DNA of 55,680 nt from Sideroxydans sp. (GCA_013824485.1 PNNY01000003.1:1-55680), one strand, 5' to 3'; shown: positions 16,998 to 27,586, counted from the stretch's first letter. Program-made: numbers and translations. Notes: a model not told the origin generated them from the sequence alone.

Positions 16998-18047
16998 ATG
17001 AAAACCATCCTCACCATCAACAGCGGCTCGTCGTCCATCAAGGCCAGCCTGTTCGAAGCGAATGGCACGCGGCGTGATTTCCGCTATGGGCATCTGCGCG
17101 ATCACGCCACGGCTTATGATGAACTGATGCGTGAGTTGGGCGGACACACACCTGACCTCGTCGGCCATCGCTTTGTGCATGGCGGTGACATCACCGATGC
17201 GGCGCGTGTGGTGGACGATGTCGAGTTGGCACGGCTGAAAAGCATCACTCATCTCGCGCCGCTGCATCTGCCTGGCAACTTGATGGGCTTGGAACTATGC
17301 CGCCAACGTTTCGGTGTGCCGCAGATCGCCTGCTTCGACACCGCGTTCCACTCCACCATGCCGGAACTCGCCAAGCGTCTGCCCATCCCCTCGTCGTATG
17401 GCTTGCGTCGCTATGGCTTTCACGGCTTGAACTATGCGCATGTCGCGTCTGTGTTGCCTGACCTGATCGGCAGCAAAGCAAATGGCAATGTGGTCGTTGC
17501 GCATCTGGGGAGTGGTGCGAGTCTGTGTCTGATGCGCGAATTGAAGTCACAAGACACCACCATGGGCTACACCCCTGCGGGTGGCATCGTGATGGGTACA
17601 CGCAGCGGCGACCTCGATCCTGGCGTGATGCTGGAACTGGCACAGCGCCACGACACCGACACCCTGCGCGACATCGTATTCCATCAGATGGGATTACTCG
17701 CTCTCTCTGAAGGTGAGAGCAGCGAGATGGAAGACCTGCTCGACAGTAAGAGCGCCGCAGCAAAATTAGCCGTGGATTATTTCTGCAATCAAGTGAGTGG
17801 CGCTATCGGCAACCTCGCCGCCAAAGCGGGCGGCATCGATGCGTTGGTATTCACCGGAGGCATCGGCGAACACAGCGCCATCATCCGCGACAAGATCTGC
17901 AGCACACTCGCCTTCATGGGTATCAGACTCGATGCGGCAGCGAACAAAGCGAATTCGACCTACGTAGAAGCACTCGGCTCCAAACCCATCTGCATCATCC
18001 CCGCTGATGAAGAACACATGATCCAACAGCTATGCCTACATCTGTGA
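16998..18047 (+). CDS. ackA: Acetate kinase (short form)
   Basis: Protein of 349 residues, about 50 shorter than typical AckA. Active-site landmarks are present: NSGSSSIKASLFE at the N-terminus, the substrate-binding RYGFHGLNY, VVAHLGSGASLCLM, VMGTRSGDLDPGVM, and FTGGIGEHSA. It makes acetate and ATP from acetyl-phosphate. The shortening is spread over internal loops; short AckA forms next to phosphoketolase are known, so I regard it as functional. The following gene starts inside its last codons. Confidence 0.93.
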   Translation: MKTILTINSGSSSIKASLFEANGTRRDFRYGHLRDHATAYDELMRELGGHTPDLVGHRFVHGGDITDAARVVDDVELARLKSITHLAPLHLPGNLMGLELCRQRFGVPQIACFDTAFHSTMPELAKRLPIPSSYGLRRYGFHGLNYAHVASVLPDLIGSKANGNVVVAHLGSGASLCLMRELKSQDTTMGYTPAGGIVMGTRSGDLDPGVMLELAQRHDTDTLRDIVFHQMGLLALSEGESSEMEDLLDSKSAAAKLAVDYFCNQVSGAIGNLAAKAGGIDALVFTGGIGEHSAIIRDKICSTLAFMGIRLDAAANKANSTYVEALGSKPICIIPADEEHMIQQLCLHL

Positions 18048-18265
18048 AGCTCATCCTATACGGCACCACCTTCTGCCATCTGTGCGAACAAGCGGAGGCC
18101 GTGCTTCAAGCCGTGGGCGTAGAAGCCGAACACATCGACATCGCAGAGGATGATGGATTGCTTGAAAAGTATGGTGTGCGAATCCCTGTTGTGAAGCGGG
18201 AAGATACGGGGGCGGAGTTGGGGTGGCCGTTTGATGAGGTAGCCCTAAGGGGATTTATTTTGTAA
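18032..18265 (+). CDS. Glutaredoxin-like protein (DUF836 type)
   Basis: Protein of 77 residues with YGTTFCHLCEQAEAVL, a CxxC thioredoxin-fold motif, and GVRIPVVKRE containing the cis-Pro. This is the small glutaredoxin-family group common in gamma- and betaproteobacteria. It overlaps the end of ackA by 16 nt, so is translated from the same mRNA. Substrate unknown. Confidence 0.82.
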   Translation: MPTSVKLILYGTTFCHLCEQAEAVLQAVGVEAEHIDIAEDDGLLEKYGVRIPVVKREDTGAELGWPFDEVALRGFIL

Positions 18266-18294
18266 GGCACGCCTGATGCAAGGTTGCTGTCATC

Positions 18295-19512
18295 TTATTC
18301 GGAGTCAGAGAAGCGAAGGAGTATCTCAATACTAAGCATGTCAGCTTGGAAAGTCTTCTTGGCTCGCTCCATGAGATAGTAGTCAAACGCCATCATCGGT
18401 GTCGTACTGGTACCGCGCCTTGCAATCATTTCAGCTGACTGAACGACTCTTAGTAGTTCGGCAATATCGAGAATATGAAGAAAGCCCTTCGTTGCGCGCA
18501 TAAAGTCGGCGATAAACTCTTTGCCATAATTTGCCGGATCCTTAATCAAATCGAAGTCAGGAACAAGCACAATGGCATGGAAGGGTTGCGTTCGTTCAAC
18601 GTGAAGTTCAGCTCCAGTCTTATCGAAAACAGGTACACCCTGCTGAAGTTTTCTTGCAGCACCGCGAAGCTGACTAACTGCCTTCTCGATGTGTTTGCTG
18701 ACATCAGATGCAAGAGCATCTCGAGTCGGCAAGGTCGTGCGATTAAAGATAGTCAGCGTCTTTGACTCAATAAGGATCGTTCCGAACTGATATGTAAGCA
18801 GAATATCTGTCAGTTCCCGTCGTAACAACCCCTTTGGAATCTGTGGACTGTGAACCGCGCCTGAGGGCTGGAGGTTATCTGTCAACCACATAGCCAACTG
18901 CTCTTGTTGTCCTCCTTCGTCCTTGTTAAAGAGATGAATAGGAGCGACAGCACCTTGATTGGTGATGTAGTGATTGAAAGTCTCTTTCCATTCGTGGGAA
19001 GGGAGTAGTGATACCGAGAAGTGAGGCATATCCGCACTACAGCCGTCTGACAATTTTTCCATCAGCTCAGTCGCTTGAATCCTCATGCTGGAGTGATCAA
19101 CTGACCCCAGCATTGTATCTGCGATCCAAATAGATGCTTCGCGTGGAATTTTGACATTGATTGTTGTCCATGCGGCGTTGAGCGCAAGCTCATTGAATAA
19201 GAATAGCGGGCATTCCTGCTCGTGGATGAGTGCCATCAGAGCATCACGCTCAACATTGGATTCGGCGATTGACCAGAGAGTTGCCGGCTTCATAACATCA
19301 TCGAACACTTTGATGCCGTATAACAACCGCTCATCGCACTTTGCGACAACCAGTTCAAGAGAACTACCTTGAACGATGTATTTAAGAAGAAGCGTGCTTG
19401 CCTTTAGCAGGAGGGTAGGCACATGCCCACTTTCGCCTCCAGCGTTATCTATACGAAATAGTTGAGGGGTTGAAAGGAATTCAATCCTGTAGTGCTCAGC
19501 CAAGATATGCAT
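18295..19512 (-). CDS. Unknown 405-residue protein with possible PD-(D/E)XK nuclease segment
   Basis: I do not recognise the family. The N-terminal half (1-200) has no motif I can name. Around residues 230-290, RRELTDILLTYQFGTILIES continues as KTLTIF and then into a helix, SKHIEKAVSQLRGAARKL. The Glu...Asp...ESK spacing on a predicted strand followed by a helix resembles a PD-(D/E)XK nuclease core of the NERD/restriction kind. No signal peptide. Composition is AT-richer than flanking genes, suggesting transfer. Its start overlaps the end of a truncated antitoxin reading frame by 17 bp. Candidate defence or toxin component; inference only. Confidence 0.6.
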   Translation of the reverse strand: MHILAEHYRIEFLSTPQLFRIDNAGGESGHVPTLLLKASTLLLKYIVQGSSLELVVAKCDERLLYGIKVFDDVMKPATLWSIAESNVERDALMALIHEQECPLFLFNELALNAAWTTINVKIPREASIWIADTMLGSVDHSSMRIQATELMEKLSDGCSADMPHFSVSLLPSHEWKETFNHYITNQGAVAPIHLFNKDEGGQQEQLAMWLTDNLQPSGAVHSPQIPKGLLRRELTDILLTYQFGTILIESKTLTIFNRTTLPTRDALASDVSKHIEKAVSQLRGAARKLQQGVPVFDKTGAELHVERTQPFHAIVLVPDFDLIKDPANYGKEFIADFMRATKGFLHILDIAELLRVVQSAEMIARRGTSTTPMMAFDYYLMERAKKTFQADMLSIEILLRFSDSE

Positions 19513-19681
19513 GTCGTCGAAAGCACAAAGAGATAGTTTTTGTCGTTCGCATCAAGTTAGACAATACGACGCGTTGCGCTTTTGTCCAATCCACATATTC
19601 GGTGGAGTCGTGCATTTCCCAGAAGGCTTGCTCTGCTGCCTCGTTAGAGAATTTGGGTGCGGCTTCAAGTTGCTTGGTCAT
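19496..19681 (-). pseudogene. Truncated CopG-type (PF12441-like) antitoxin
   Basis: Reads MTKQLEAAPKFSNEAAEQAF, then FWEMHDSTEYVDW, then KTISL. These are the hallmarks of the CopG_antitoxin family, whose proteins continue with a ribbon-helix-helix part ending in a DVPYQSLIK-like segment. Here the frame ends within 10 codons after KTISL, and that segment is not found in any frame downstream, so the DNA-binding part is missing. No BrnT/RelE-like toxin lies upstream in the 62 bp to the ABC gene. The break coincides with the start of the 405-residue gene. It could alternatively be a working short protein; the frame is open from 19717. Confidence 0.55.
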
Positions 19682-19743
19682 CAATCGTGTTCCCATCTTC
19701 ACATAATAAAAAAACATGTTGAGTTCCGAGCAGTTTTATAGCG

Positions 19744-20751
19744 TCACTCCCACTTGAACACCAACGCCCCGATCGCCAAAAATACCGCACTGGTCAGCGA
19801 GAGCACCCACACATCCGGCATCACCTGAGCTAAGGTCGCGCCTTCGTTCATGATGCTGCGGGTGGCGGAGATCATGTGGGTGAGGGGGAATATCTCGGCG
19901 ATGTGTTGTACCCAAGGTTGTGCGCCTTCCAGCGAGAACCACGCGCCCGAGAGCAACATCATCGGCCAGGTCACGATGTTCAACATGCCGCCCGCCAACT
20001 CTTCACTGGCGGTATGTGCGGCGACCAACAGGCCGATGGAGATGAGGCTCATCGCGCCCAGTGTGGTGACGAGCAGCAACGTCCAATACGAACCCTGCAT
20101 GTTGAAGTCGATGAACAGGTCACAGCCCACATAAACTATCGTGGTGATGACGACGACCAACAACAAGCGCGAGATGAGCTGCGCGAAAAGGAATTGGAAC
20201 GCGCCCAAGGGCGTGGCTTTGAGTCGCTTCAAGAATCCGTTCTTGCGATAACGCACGATGACGAAGCCCACGCCGAACAGGCAGGCGAACATCATGTTCA
20301 TGCCGAGGATGCCGGGCAGGAACCAATCCACGTAACGTATCTCCGCACCTCCCACCGCTTGCCGCTCGAACTTGTCTGCCCCCACGCCCCAGATGATGCG
20401 CTCCAGCAGATAGCCATTGGGTGAGCTGGTGTTGACCCAATACTTGGGCGCAGCACTCACGTCGATGAGCATGTCCATCTGGTGATGTTTCACCTTGTTG
20501 ATGGCGGCATCGAGGTCATCGTAAGGGATGAATTGCAGATGCTGTGTGGCCGGCAACTTGGGTGCGGCTTGCGTCAATTGTTCAATGCCACCCACGACAC
20601 CGATCTTGTAGATGTCTTTGTTTCCACCCGAGAAGGTGAACGCAAGACCGAACACCAGCATGAACGGCATGGCGAGGTTCCACACCAGCGCGGAACGGAC
20701 GCGCAGAAATTCCATGTTGCGGGCGTGTAAGACGGCGAGGAATTTTTTCAT
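19744..20751 (-). CDS. ABC-2 type exporter permease
   Basis: Protein of 335 residues from the ATG at 20751. One N-terminal transmembrane helix, a soluble extracytoplasmic domain (about 50-160), then five helices with the ABC2_membrane pattern (FLPGILGMNMMFACLFGVG, GGMLNIVTWPMMLLSGAWFS, FPLTHMISATRSIMNEG). Start overlaps the ATPase stop (ATGA). The pair is an export system of the drug/natural-product (DrrAB-like) type; cargo unknown. Confidence 0.9.
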   Translation of the reverse strand: MKKFLAVLHARNMEFLRVRSALVWNLAMPFMLVFGLAFTFSGGNKDIYKIGVVGGIEQLTQAAPKLPATQHLQFIPYDDLDAAINKVKHHQMDMLIDVSAAPKYWVNTSSPNGYLLERIIWGVGADKFERQAVGGAEIRYVDWFLPGILGMNMMFACLFGVGFVIVRYRKNGFLKRLKATPLGAFQFLFAQLISRLLLVVVITTIVYVGCDLFIDFNMQGSYWTLLLVTTLGAMSLISIGLLVAAHTASEELAGGMLNIVTWPMMLLSGAWFSLEGAQPWVQHIAEIFPLTHMISATRSIMNEGATLAQVMPDVWVLSLTSAVFLAIGALVFKWE

Positions 20752-21632
20752 AGCTTGTGCTCCTTGCCTGTCACGTTTATAAATAAGTCTTCCAGCGTCC
20801 ACGCGCGGATGCGCAGCCTATCCAGATTGATACCATTGTCCATAAGCTGTTGCAGGGTGTGGTGCAAGCGATTGGTCTTGATCTCGAACAATTCGCCGGC
20901 CGGTACGGCACCGATATCCATTTGCATCAACTTATCGCCCACATCGTCGCCAGGTATCTGCAACACGACATCGCCGAAATGTTCTTTCAGCAATTGTTCT
21001 GGCGTGCCTTGCGACACGATGCGCCCTTTGTCCATGATGGCGATCTCGTCACACAGTGCATACGCCTCTTCCATGTAGTGCGTGGTGAGCACGATGGTCT
21101 TGTTGCGCGATTTCACCAGCTTCACCAAGTCCCAAAAGTTGCGACGTGCTTGCGGGTCGAGTCCGGTCGTCGGCTCATCCAAGAAGATGAGGTCGGGATC
21201 GTTGATGAGTGCGAGTGAAAGCAACAAGCGTTGGCGTTGACCACCCGAGAGTTTGCGAGTGTCTCTATCCAAGATGTCGGTGAGTGAACAAAGCTCGATG
21301 ACCTCATCGATAGGGAGTGTCTCGGTATAAAGGCGCTCGAAGAACTTCAGTGTCTCGCGCACCGTCAGAAAATCTTGCAATGCGGTGTGCTGGAACTGGA
21401 TGCCCACCTCTTCGCGGTAACGCACCCCGAGTGGTTCGCCTTTGTAATGCACCGCGCCACTCGTAGGTTGATGGATGCCTTCCAGCATCTCGATGGTGGT
21501 GGTCTTGCCCGCACCGTTGGGGCCGAGCAGTCCGAAGCAGATGCCTTGTGGGATGGCGAGGTTGATGCCATCCACGGCGCGCACGCCGGGATATTGTTTG
21601 ACTAGGTCGGTGGCGGTGATGATGGCATGCAT
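20748..21632 (-). CDS. ABC transporter ATP-binding protein
   Basis: Protein of 294 residues. Walker A GPNGAGKTTT, signature LSGGQRQRL, Walker B LIFLDEPTTGLD, and H-loop LTTHYMEEA are intact. A C-terminal 80-residue extension is typical of CcmA/DrrA-type exporters. Coupled by a 4-nt overlap to the permease. It starts 38 bp after the truncated relA stop on the same strand. Confidence 0.93.
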   Translation of the reverse strand: MHAIITATDLVKQYPGVRAVDGINLAIPQGICFGLLGPNGAGKTTTIEMLEGIHQPTSGAVHYKGEPLGVRYREEVGIQFQHTALQDFLTVRETLKFFERLYTETLPIDEVIELCSLTDILDRDTRKLSGGQRQRLLLSLALINDPDLIFLDEPTTGLDPQARRNFWDLVKLVKSRNKTIVLTTHYMEEAYALCDEIAIMDKGRIVSQGTPEQLLKEHFGDVVLQIPGDDVGDKLMQMDIGAVPAGELFEIKTNRLHHTLQQLMDNGINLDRLRIRAWTLEDLFINVTGKEHKL

Positions 21633-21670
21633 GGGTCGTTACCTGTTTGATGCGTTGTTGTGCAATCCGA

Positions 21671-23635
21671 TCAGTTCGCTTTGGCTGCCCATCGTGCCTC
21701 GAGCAATCTGTCTTCGCGCTCTTCCGGCACACGCTGCATGAAGGGGCAATCGCGGCGATGGATGGTGATGCCTCGATCACGCGTGACGTAGCCGATGATG
21801 TCGTCGCCTTTGGTCGGGCTGCAACATTTCGCGGTGCGGCTCACCAGATTGCCCACGCCCTCGATCAACACATTGCCGTTCGGCGTAGCGATGGTTTGTG
21901 TGCTGGCGCGCGGTGCGTTCACGGGCGTTTCTTGTCCGATAGCGAGGCTGACGCGGCGCGGGGTGATGTCGCCGCGACCAAGGGCGGCGAGCAGATCGTC
22001 CAGCTTGTTGTACTTCAGCTTCTGCGCCAGCTTCTCTTGGTTGATGTCGGTCACACCGATGCGAACCAACTCGCGATCAAGCAATGCCCTGCCCTGCGCG
22101 ATGCTGTCATCCACGTTCTGCTCAGAGAACCAGTGACGTACCTTGGCGCGTGAACGAGCGCTTTGCAGGAAGCCTAGCTTGGGGGATAACCAATCACGAC
22201 TCGGGCCGCCTTGTTTGGTGGTCAAAATCTCCACGCGCTGCCCCGTTTGCAACTTGGTGTTGAGCGGCACGATGCTGCCATCCAATTTTGCACCGCGCGT
22301 GCGGTGTCCCAGATCGGTATGCACCACGTAGGCGAAGTCCACTGGCGTCGCGCCCTTGGGCAGATCGATGACCTTGCCTTGTGGCGTGAACACATACACG
22401 CGGTCTTGCAGCAATTCGTTCTTGAACTGCTCTTTCATCTCACCGCTATCCGCCAACTCTGCCTTCCACGCCAAGATCTGGCGCAGCCAAGCGATCTTCT
22501 CGTCGAAGCCGGATTCGCTCTGCTTGTTCTCTTTGTAGCGCCAGTGCGCAGCCACGCCCAGTTCGGAATCGTGATGCATCTGCGGCGTGCGTATCTGCAC
22601 TTCGACCGCAAGGTCGCGCGGCCCCAGCACGGCAGTGTGCAGCGATTGATAGCCGTTCGGTTTGGGATTGGCGATGTAGTCGTCGAATTCGCTATGGATG
22701 GCAGGCCACAACTCGTGCACGACCGAAAGTGCGGCGTAGCAATTCTCGATGTCTTTGACCTGGATGCGCACCGCGCGAATATCGTACAGCTCGCTGAACT
22801 CCATCTGCTTGCGCTTCATCTTGTTGATGATGCTGTGGATGTGTTTCGGACGTCCGTTCACCTCACCTTTGATGCCTTGTGCAGCCAGTGCGCTTTGCAA
22901 TTGCGCGACGAGATCAGCGATATATCTCTCACGATCGACGCGACGCTCGTCCAACAGCTTGGCGACTTTCTTGTACAGCGTTGGCTCGAGGTAACGCAGC
23001 GACAGGTCTTCCAATTCCCACTTGAGCTGCCACACGCCGAGTCGGTTCGCCAATGGTCCGAAGATGCTGCGCGTCTCTTGTGCGATGTGCTGTTGCGTCT
23101 CTGGGCTAGCCGAGGAAAGGTTGCGCAAGGTCTGCGTGCGCTCAGCCAGCTTGATGAGCACGACGCGGATGTCTTCCACCATCGCCAACAACATCTTGCG
23201 CAGACCTTCCACCTGCTGCGCGGCTTCCTGTTTGTCTGCGATGGCGGCCTCGCGAACTTCGCTGAAGTGGCGTAGGCGCTCCATGTCGGAGATACCGCCG
23301 ACCAAGCGTGTGACGTTCGCACCAAAGCGCGCGGTCAACACCTCACGCCAATCTGGCAGATGGTTCGGCACGGCATGCAAGGCGGTCGCCGCGATGGTCT
23401 CGTGATCCATGTGCAGGCCGATGAGGATGGAAGCGGAACCTAATGCATGCTGCAACAGTGATGCGCCTGTCACATCCACTTCGTCGTGATACAGCGGCGC
23501 TGCGAACTCGCAGGCTTTGCGGATGAGTGCAACTTCTTCGGGCGCGTAGACGTCGTTCAGCGCCAACATCCAACGCTCGATGTCGGCGCTGTCTTGGCTG
23601 AGCAAGGGAGGGAACGGATGCTGGACGGAAGCCAC
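21671..23635 (-). CDS. relA: RelA-type (p)ppGpp synthetase lacking the C-terminal ACT domain
   Basis: Protein of 654 residues; family members are usually 730-750. Order: pseudo-hydrolase HD region (its His-Asp pair is replaced, e.g. ATALHAVPNH), synthetase domain with YDIRAVRIQVKDIE and EFDDYIANPKPNGYQSLHTA, TGS domain (VYVFTPQGKVIDLPKGATPV), helical region, and zinc-finger/RIS region (RTAKCCSPTKGDDIIGYV, HRRDCPF). EFDDY is the RelA-type, synthesis-only motif. The protein ends after ARWAAKAN where an ACT/RRM domain normally begins. It follows trpD by 15 bp, in the place where trpC is usual. It responds to uncharged tRNA on ribosomes by family knowledge. Confidence 0.92.
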   Translation of the reverse strand: MASVQHPFPPLLSQDSADIERWMLALNDVYAPEEVALIRKACEFAAPLYHDEVDVTGASLLQHALGSASILIGLHMDHETIAATALHAVPNHLPDWREVLTARFGANVTRLVGGISDMERLRHFSEVREAAIADKQEAAQQVEGLRKMLLAMVEDIRVVLIKLAERTQTLRNLSSASPETQQHIAQETRSIFGPLANRLGVWQLKWELEDLSLRYLEPTLYKKVAKLLDERRVDRERYIADLVAQLQSALAAQGIKGEVNGRPKHIHSIINKMKRKQMEFSELYDIRAVRIQVKDIENCYAALSVVHELWPAIHSEFDDYIANPKPNGYQSLHTAVLGPRDLAVEVQIRTPQMHHDSELGVAAHWRYKENKQSESGFDEKIAWLRQILAWKAELADSGEMKEQFKNELLQDRVYVFTPQGKVIDLPKGATPVDFAYVVHTDLGHRTRGAKLDGSIVPLNTKLQTGQRVEILTTKQGGPSRDWLSPKLGFLQSARSRAKVRHWFSEQNVDDSIAQGRALLDRELVRIGVTDINQEKLAQKLKYNKLDDLLAALGRGDITPRRVSLAIGQETPVNAPRASTQTIATPNGNVLIEGVGNLVSRTAKCCSPTKGDDIIGYVTRDRGITIHRRDCPFMQRVPEEREDRLLEARWAAKAN

Positions 23636-23650
23636 TTGTCGCGATGCTGA

Positions 23651-24679
23651 CTAGGCTTTGCTTTGGTTGCTGACTTCGATGAGCTGCGCCAACTTAGCTT
23701 TGGCCGCACCGCTGGCAAGTATGTCGCCTGCCTTCTTGATGCCGTTCGCCAAAGTGTCGGTCAGGCCTGCCACATAGATGGCTGCACCCGCGTTGAGTTG
23801 CACGATGTCGCGTGCAGTCCCTGGCTGGTTATTCAACACGCCGAGCAACATGGCCTTGGCTTCATCCTTGTTGGCGACTTTGATGGAATCGAGTGAAGTT
23901 ACCTTGAACCCGAACTGCTCCGGTGTCACGGTGTATTCGTTCACCTGTCCGTCTTTCAACTCGGCGACGTTGGTCGCGCCACTGATGGTGATCTCGTCCA
24001 GCCCGTCGCTACCGTTCACCACCAACACATGGCGGCTGCCGAGGCGCTGCAACACGCGAGCTTGGATACCAACGAGATCTGGATGGAACACACCCATCAC
24101 TTGGTTATCCGCACCTGCCGGATTGGTGAGCGGGCCCAACACGTTGAACATGGTGCGCACACCCAACTCACGACGTACTGGTGCGGCATGTTTCATCGCA
24201 CCGTGGAAGTTAGGAGCGAACATGAAGCCGATGCCGATCTGGTCGATGCTGTGGCCGACTTGTTCTGGAGTGAGTGTGAGGTTCACGCCCAGCGCTTCCA
24301 ATACATCGGCAGAACCGCAAGTGGATGACACCGAACGACCACCATGCTTGGCGACGCGCGCACCCGCTGCCGAAGCCACGAAGGCGCTCGCCGTGGAGAT
24401 GTTGAAGGTATGTGCCGCATCACCGCCCGTACCGCAGGTGTCCACCAGATGCTCACGTTTTGTCACGGGCACTTTGCTGGCGAACTCGCGCATCACGAAA
24501 GCGGCAGCAGATATCTCGCCGATGGTCTCTTTCTTCACACGCAGACCGACCAAGATGGCGGCGATCATGGTGGGCGACACTTCGCCGCCCATGATCTGGC
24601 GCATCAACGACAGCATCTCGTCGTAGAAGATCTCGCGCTGATCGATGAGGCGAACGAGGGCTTGTTGTGGTGTGATCAT
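23651..24679 (-). CDS. trpD: Anthranilate phosphoribosyltransferase
   Basis: Protein of 342 residues. PRPP-binding [35 protein letters not shown] and [15 protein letters not shown] motifs are intact. It transfers the phosphoribosyl group to anthranilate, second step of tryptophan synthesis. Two bases after trpG; the next gene is relA instead of trpC. Confidence 0.97.
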   Translation of the reverse strand: MITPQQALVRLIDQREIFYDEMLSLMRQIMGGEVSPTMIAAILVGLRVKKETIGEISAAAFVMREFASKVPVTKREHLVDTCGTGGDAAHTFNISTASAFVASAAGARVAKHGGRSVSSTCGSADVLEALGVNLTLTPEQVGHSIDQIGIGFMFAPNFHGAMKHAAPVRRELGVRTMFNVLGPLTNPAGADNQVMGVFHPDLVGIQARVLQRLGSRHVLVVNGSDGLDEITISGATNVAELKDGQVNEYTVTPEQFGFKVTSLDSIKVANKDEAKAMLLGVLNNQPGTARDIVQLNAGAAIYVAGLTDTLANGIKKAGDILASGAAKAKLAQLIEVSNQSKA

Positions 24680-24681
24680 GA

Positions 24682-25251
24682 TTACTTCGCCCCTTCCAGA
24701 AAGTTCTTCAACATGTCATGGCCGTGTTCGGTGAGGATGGACTCGGGATGGAACTGCACACCATGTACCGCCAATGTCTTGTGGCGTACGCCCATGATCT
24801 CGCCATCGTCCGTCCATGCGGTCACTTCCAAACAGTCAGGGATACTCGCGCGCTCGATGACCAGCGAGTGGTAACGCGTGGCGGTGAACGGGTTGGGCAA
24901 TCCGGTGAACACGCTGTTGCTGTTGTGGTGGATGAGCGAGGTCTTGCCGTGCATCAAGGTCTTGGCGTGGATGATCTTGCCGCCGAAGGCTTGGCCGATA
25001 CTTTGATGGCCAAGGCACACACCCAACAGCGGTATCTTGCCCGCGAAGTGTTTGATGGCGGCGACCGAGATTCCCGCCTCGTTCGGCGTGCAGGGGCCAG
25101 GCGAGACCACGAGGTGTTGCGGATTCAATCTTTCGATCTCTTCCACCGTGATCTCGTCGTTGCGGTGCACGACCACATCGGCACCCAACTCGGCGAAATA
25201 TTGCACGAGGTTGTAGGTGAAAGAATCGTAATTGTCGATCATCAATAACAT
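24682..25251 (-). CDS. trpG: Anthranilate synthase glutamine amidotransferase subunit
   Basis: Protein of 189 residues, class I amidotransferase. [18 protein letters not shown] start, oxyanion loop [11 protein letters not shown], nucleophile Cys in [17 protein letters not shown], and catalytic His/Glu in [13 protein letters not shown]. Supplies ammonia to TrpE; in many bacteria also serves para-aminobenzoate synthase. Separated from trpE by a CPBP protease gene. Confidence 0.97.
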   Translation of the reverse strand: MLLMIDNYDSFTYNLVQYFAELGADVVVHRNDEITVEEIERLNPQHLVVSPGPCTPNEAGISVAAIKHFAGKIPLLGVCLGHQSIGQAFGGKIIHAKTLMHGKTSLIHHNSNSVFTGLPNPFTATRYHSLVIERASIPDCLEVTAWTDDGEIMGVRHKTLAVHGVQFHPESILTEHGHDMLKNFLEGAK

Positions 25252-25278
25252 GGCTGCTCCATCTAACTTTTCTAATCT

Positions 25279-25989
25279 TCAGGCGCTCGTCGCGCCACTC
25301 TTCAATTTGCTCGCTTGCGCCCAATAGATCACGGCAACGACAGCGATAGCCAACGGGACGAATCCCCAGTTCTGGTCGAGCGGTGGTCGCAACAGCGGCG
25401 TGAAGGAGAATACCGCATCGTACAGGGTGTGCAACACGATGGCGGCCAAGATGCTTCCTGTGCGCACGTAGACCAGACCCAGCACCAACCCCACGAAGAA
25501 TATCTGACTGAACGTCCACACCGATGGCTCCCACGTACCGATATGCCATGCAGTGAAGATGACGCTGGCGTAGAACACCGCTTGCATCTGTCCGTACCGT
25601 GTCTCCAACAGGTTCTGCACGATGCCACGGAACAAGAACTCTTCTTTGATCGCCACGGGTATGCTGGTGACCGCGAACAACAACGCCAGCGATGTGCTCA
25701 ATGCGTAATTGCCGACCATCACCGGAATCGCGAACAGCGCCAACATCCCAATCACCAAAGGTACGACATGCACAGTGTCGAAAGACGCTTTCTTAGACAG
25801 GATGAGTGGCTTCATCAACTGCCAGTAGATCAGCGCAGTCGCGATACGTAGTGCGGTGCGGATCAATTCCGCCGTGAACGATTCTGCCGAGTAGTAGTGA
25901 ATAGCGAGCCGACTGCCCACCATGTACAGAAGCTCGACAGCCACGACCACCAGCAATCGTTGCTTGAGGCTCATGTCTTGGACGTTCAT
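25279..25989 (-). CDS. CPBP-family intramembrane protease (CAAX/Abi type) inside the trp operon
   Basis: Protein of 236 residues from the ATG at 25989, 15 bp after trpE. Seven or so hydrophobic helices and the three Abi/CPBP motifs: IKEEFLFRGIVQNLL (EExxxR), FTAWHIG, and the final HTLYDAVFSF. Members include Rce1-like proteases and bacterial immunity or processing proteins. Its substrate is unknown; its presence between trpE and trpG has no obvious metabolic reason. Confidence 0.88.
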   Translation of the reverse strand: MNVQDMSLKQRLLVVVAVELLYMVGSRLAIHYYSAESFTAELIRTALRIATALIYWQLMKPLILSKKASFDTVHVVPLVIGMLALFAIPVMVGNYALSTSLALLFAVTSIPVAIKEEFLFRGIVQNLLETRYGQMQAVFYASVIFTAWHIGTWEPSVWTFSQIFFVGLVLGLVYVRTGSILAAIVLHTLYDAVFSFTPLLRPPLDQNWGFVPLAIAVVAVIYWAQASKLKSGATSA

Positions 25990-26003
25990 GTAGAGCCTAC
26001 AGA

Positions 26004-27491
<1,488 letters not shown>

Positions 27492-27498
27492 GAACGAC

Positions 27499-27570
27499 TC
27501 CTAAAAGATTGATTGACGATGAACGAAGCGGGTGTTGCTGTTCACCATCGCCAATCAGTTGTCTTTAGGA
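27499..27570 (-). promoter_or_regulatory. Long RNA hairpin overlapping the trpE ribosome binding site
   Basis: Read on minus, TCCTAAAGA (27570-27562) pairs with TCTTTTAGGA (27508-27499), and the inner arms GATTGGCGATGGTGAAC (27556-27540) and GTTCATCGTCAATC (27524-27511) pair with a small bulge; the loop is about 15 nt. The lower 3' arm contains the trpE Shine-Dalgarno, 8 nt before the ATG. The hairpin fills most of the 95-bp gph-trpE gap. It could block trpE translation, be an attenuator alternative, or be a processing site. Pairing is seen; role is inferred. Confidence 0.6.
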
Positions 27571-27586
27571 ATCGGTATGTCATTTC

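Noticed and set aside
22211-23275. Open frame of 354 residues on plus, opposite relA
   Set aside because: It is antisense to a well-conserved gene and has no recognisable domain; a mirror of GC-rich codon use.
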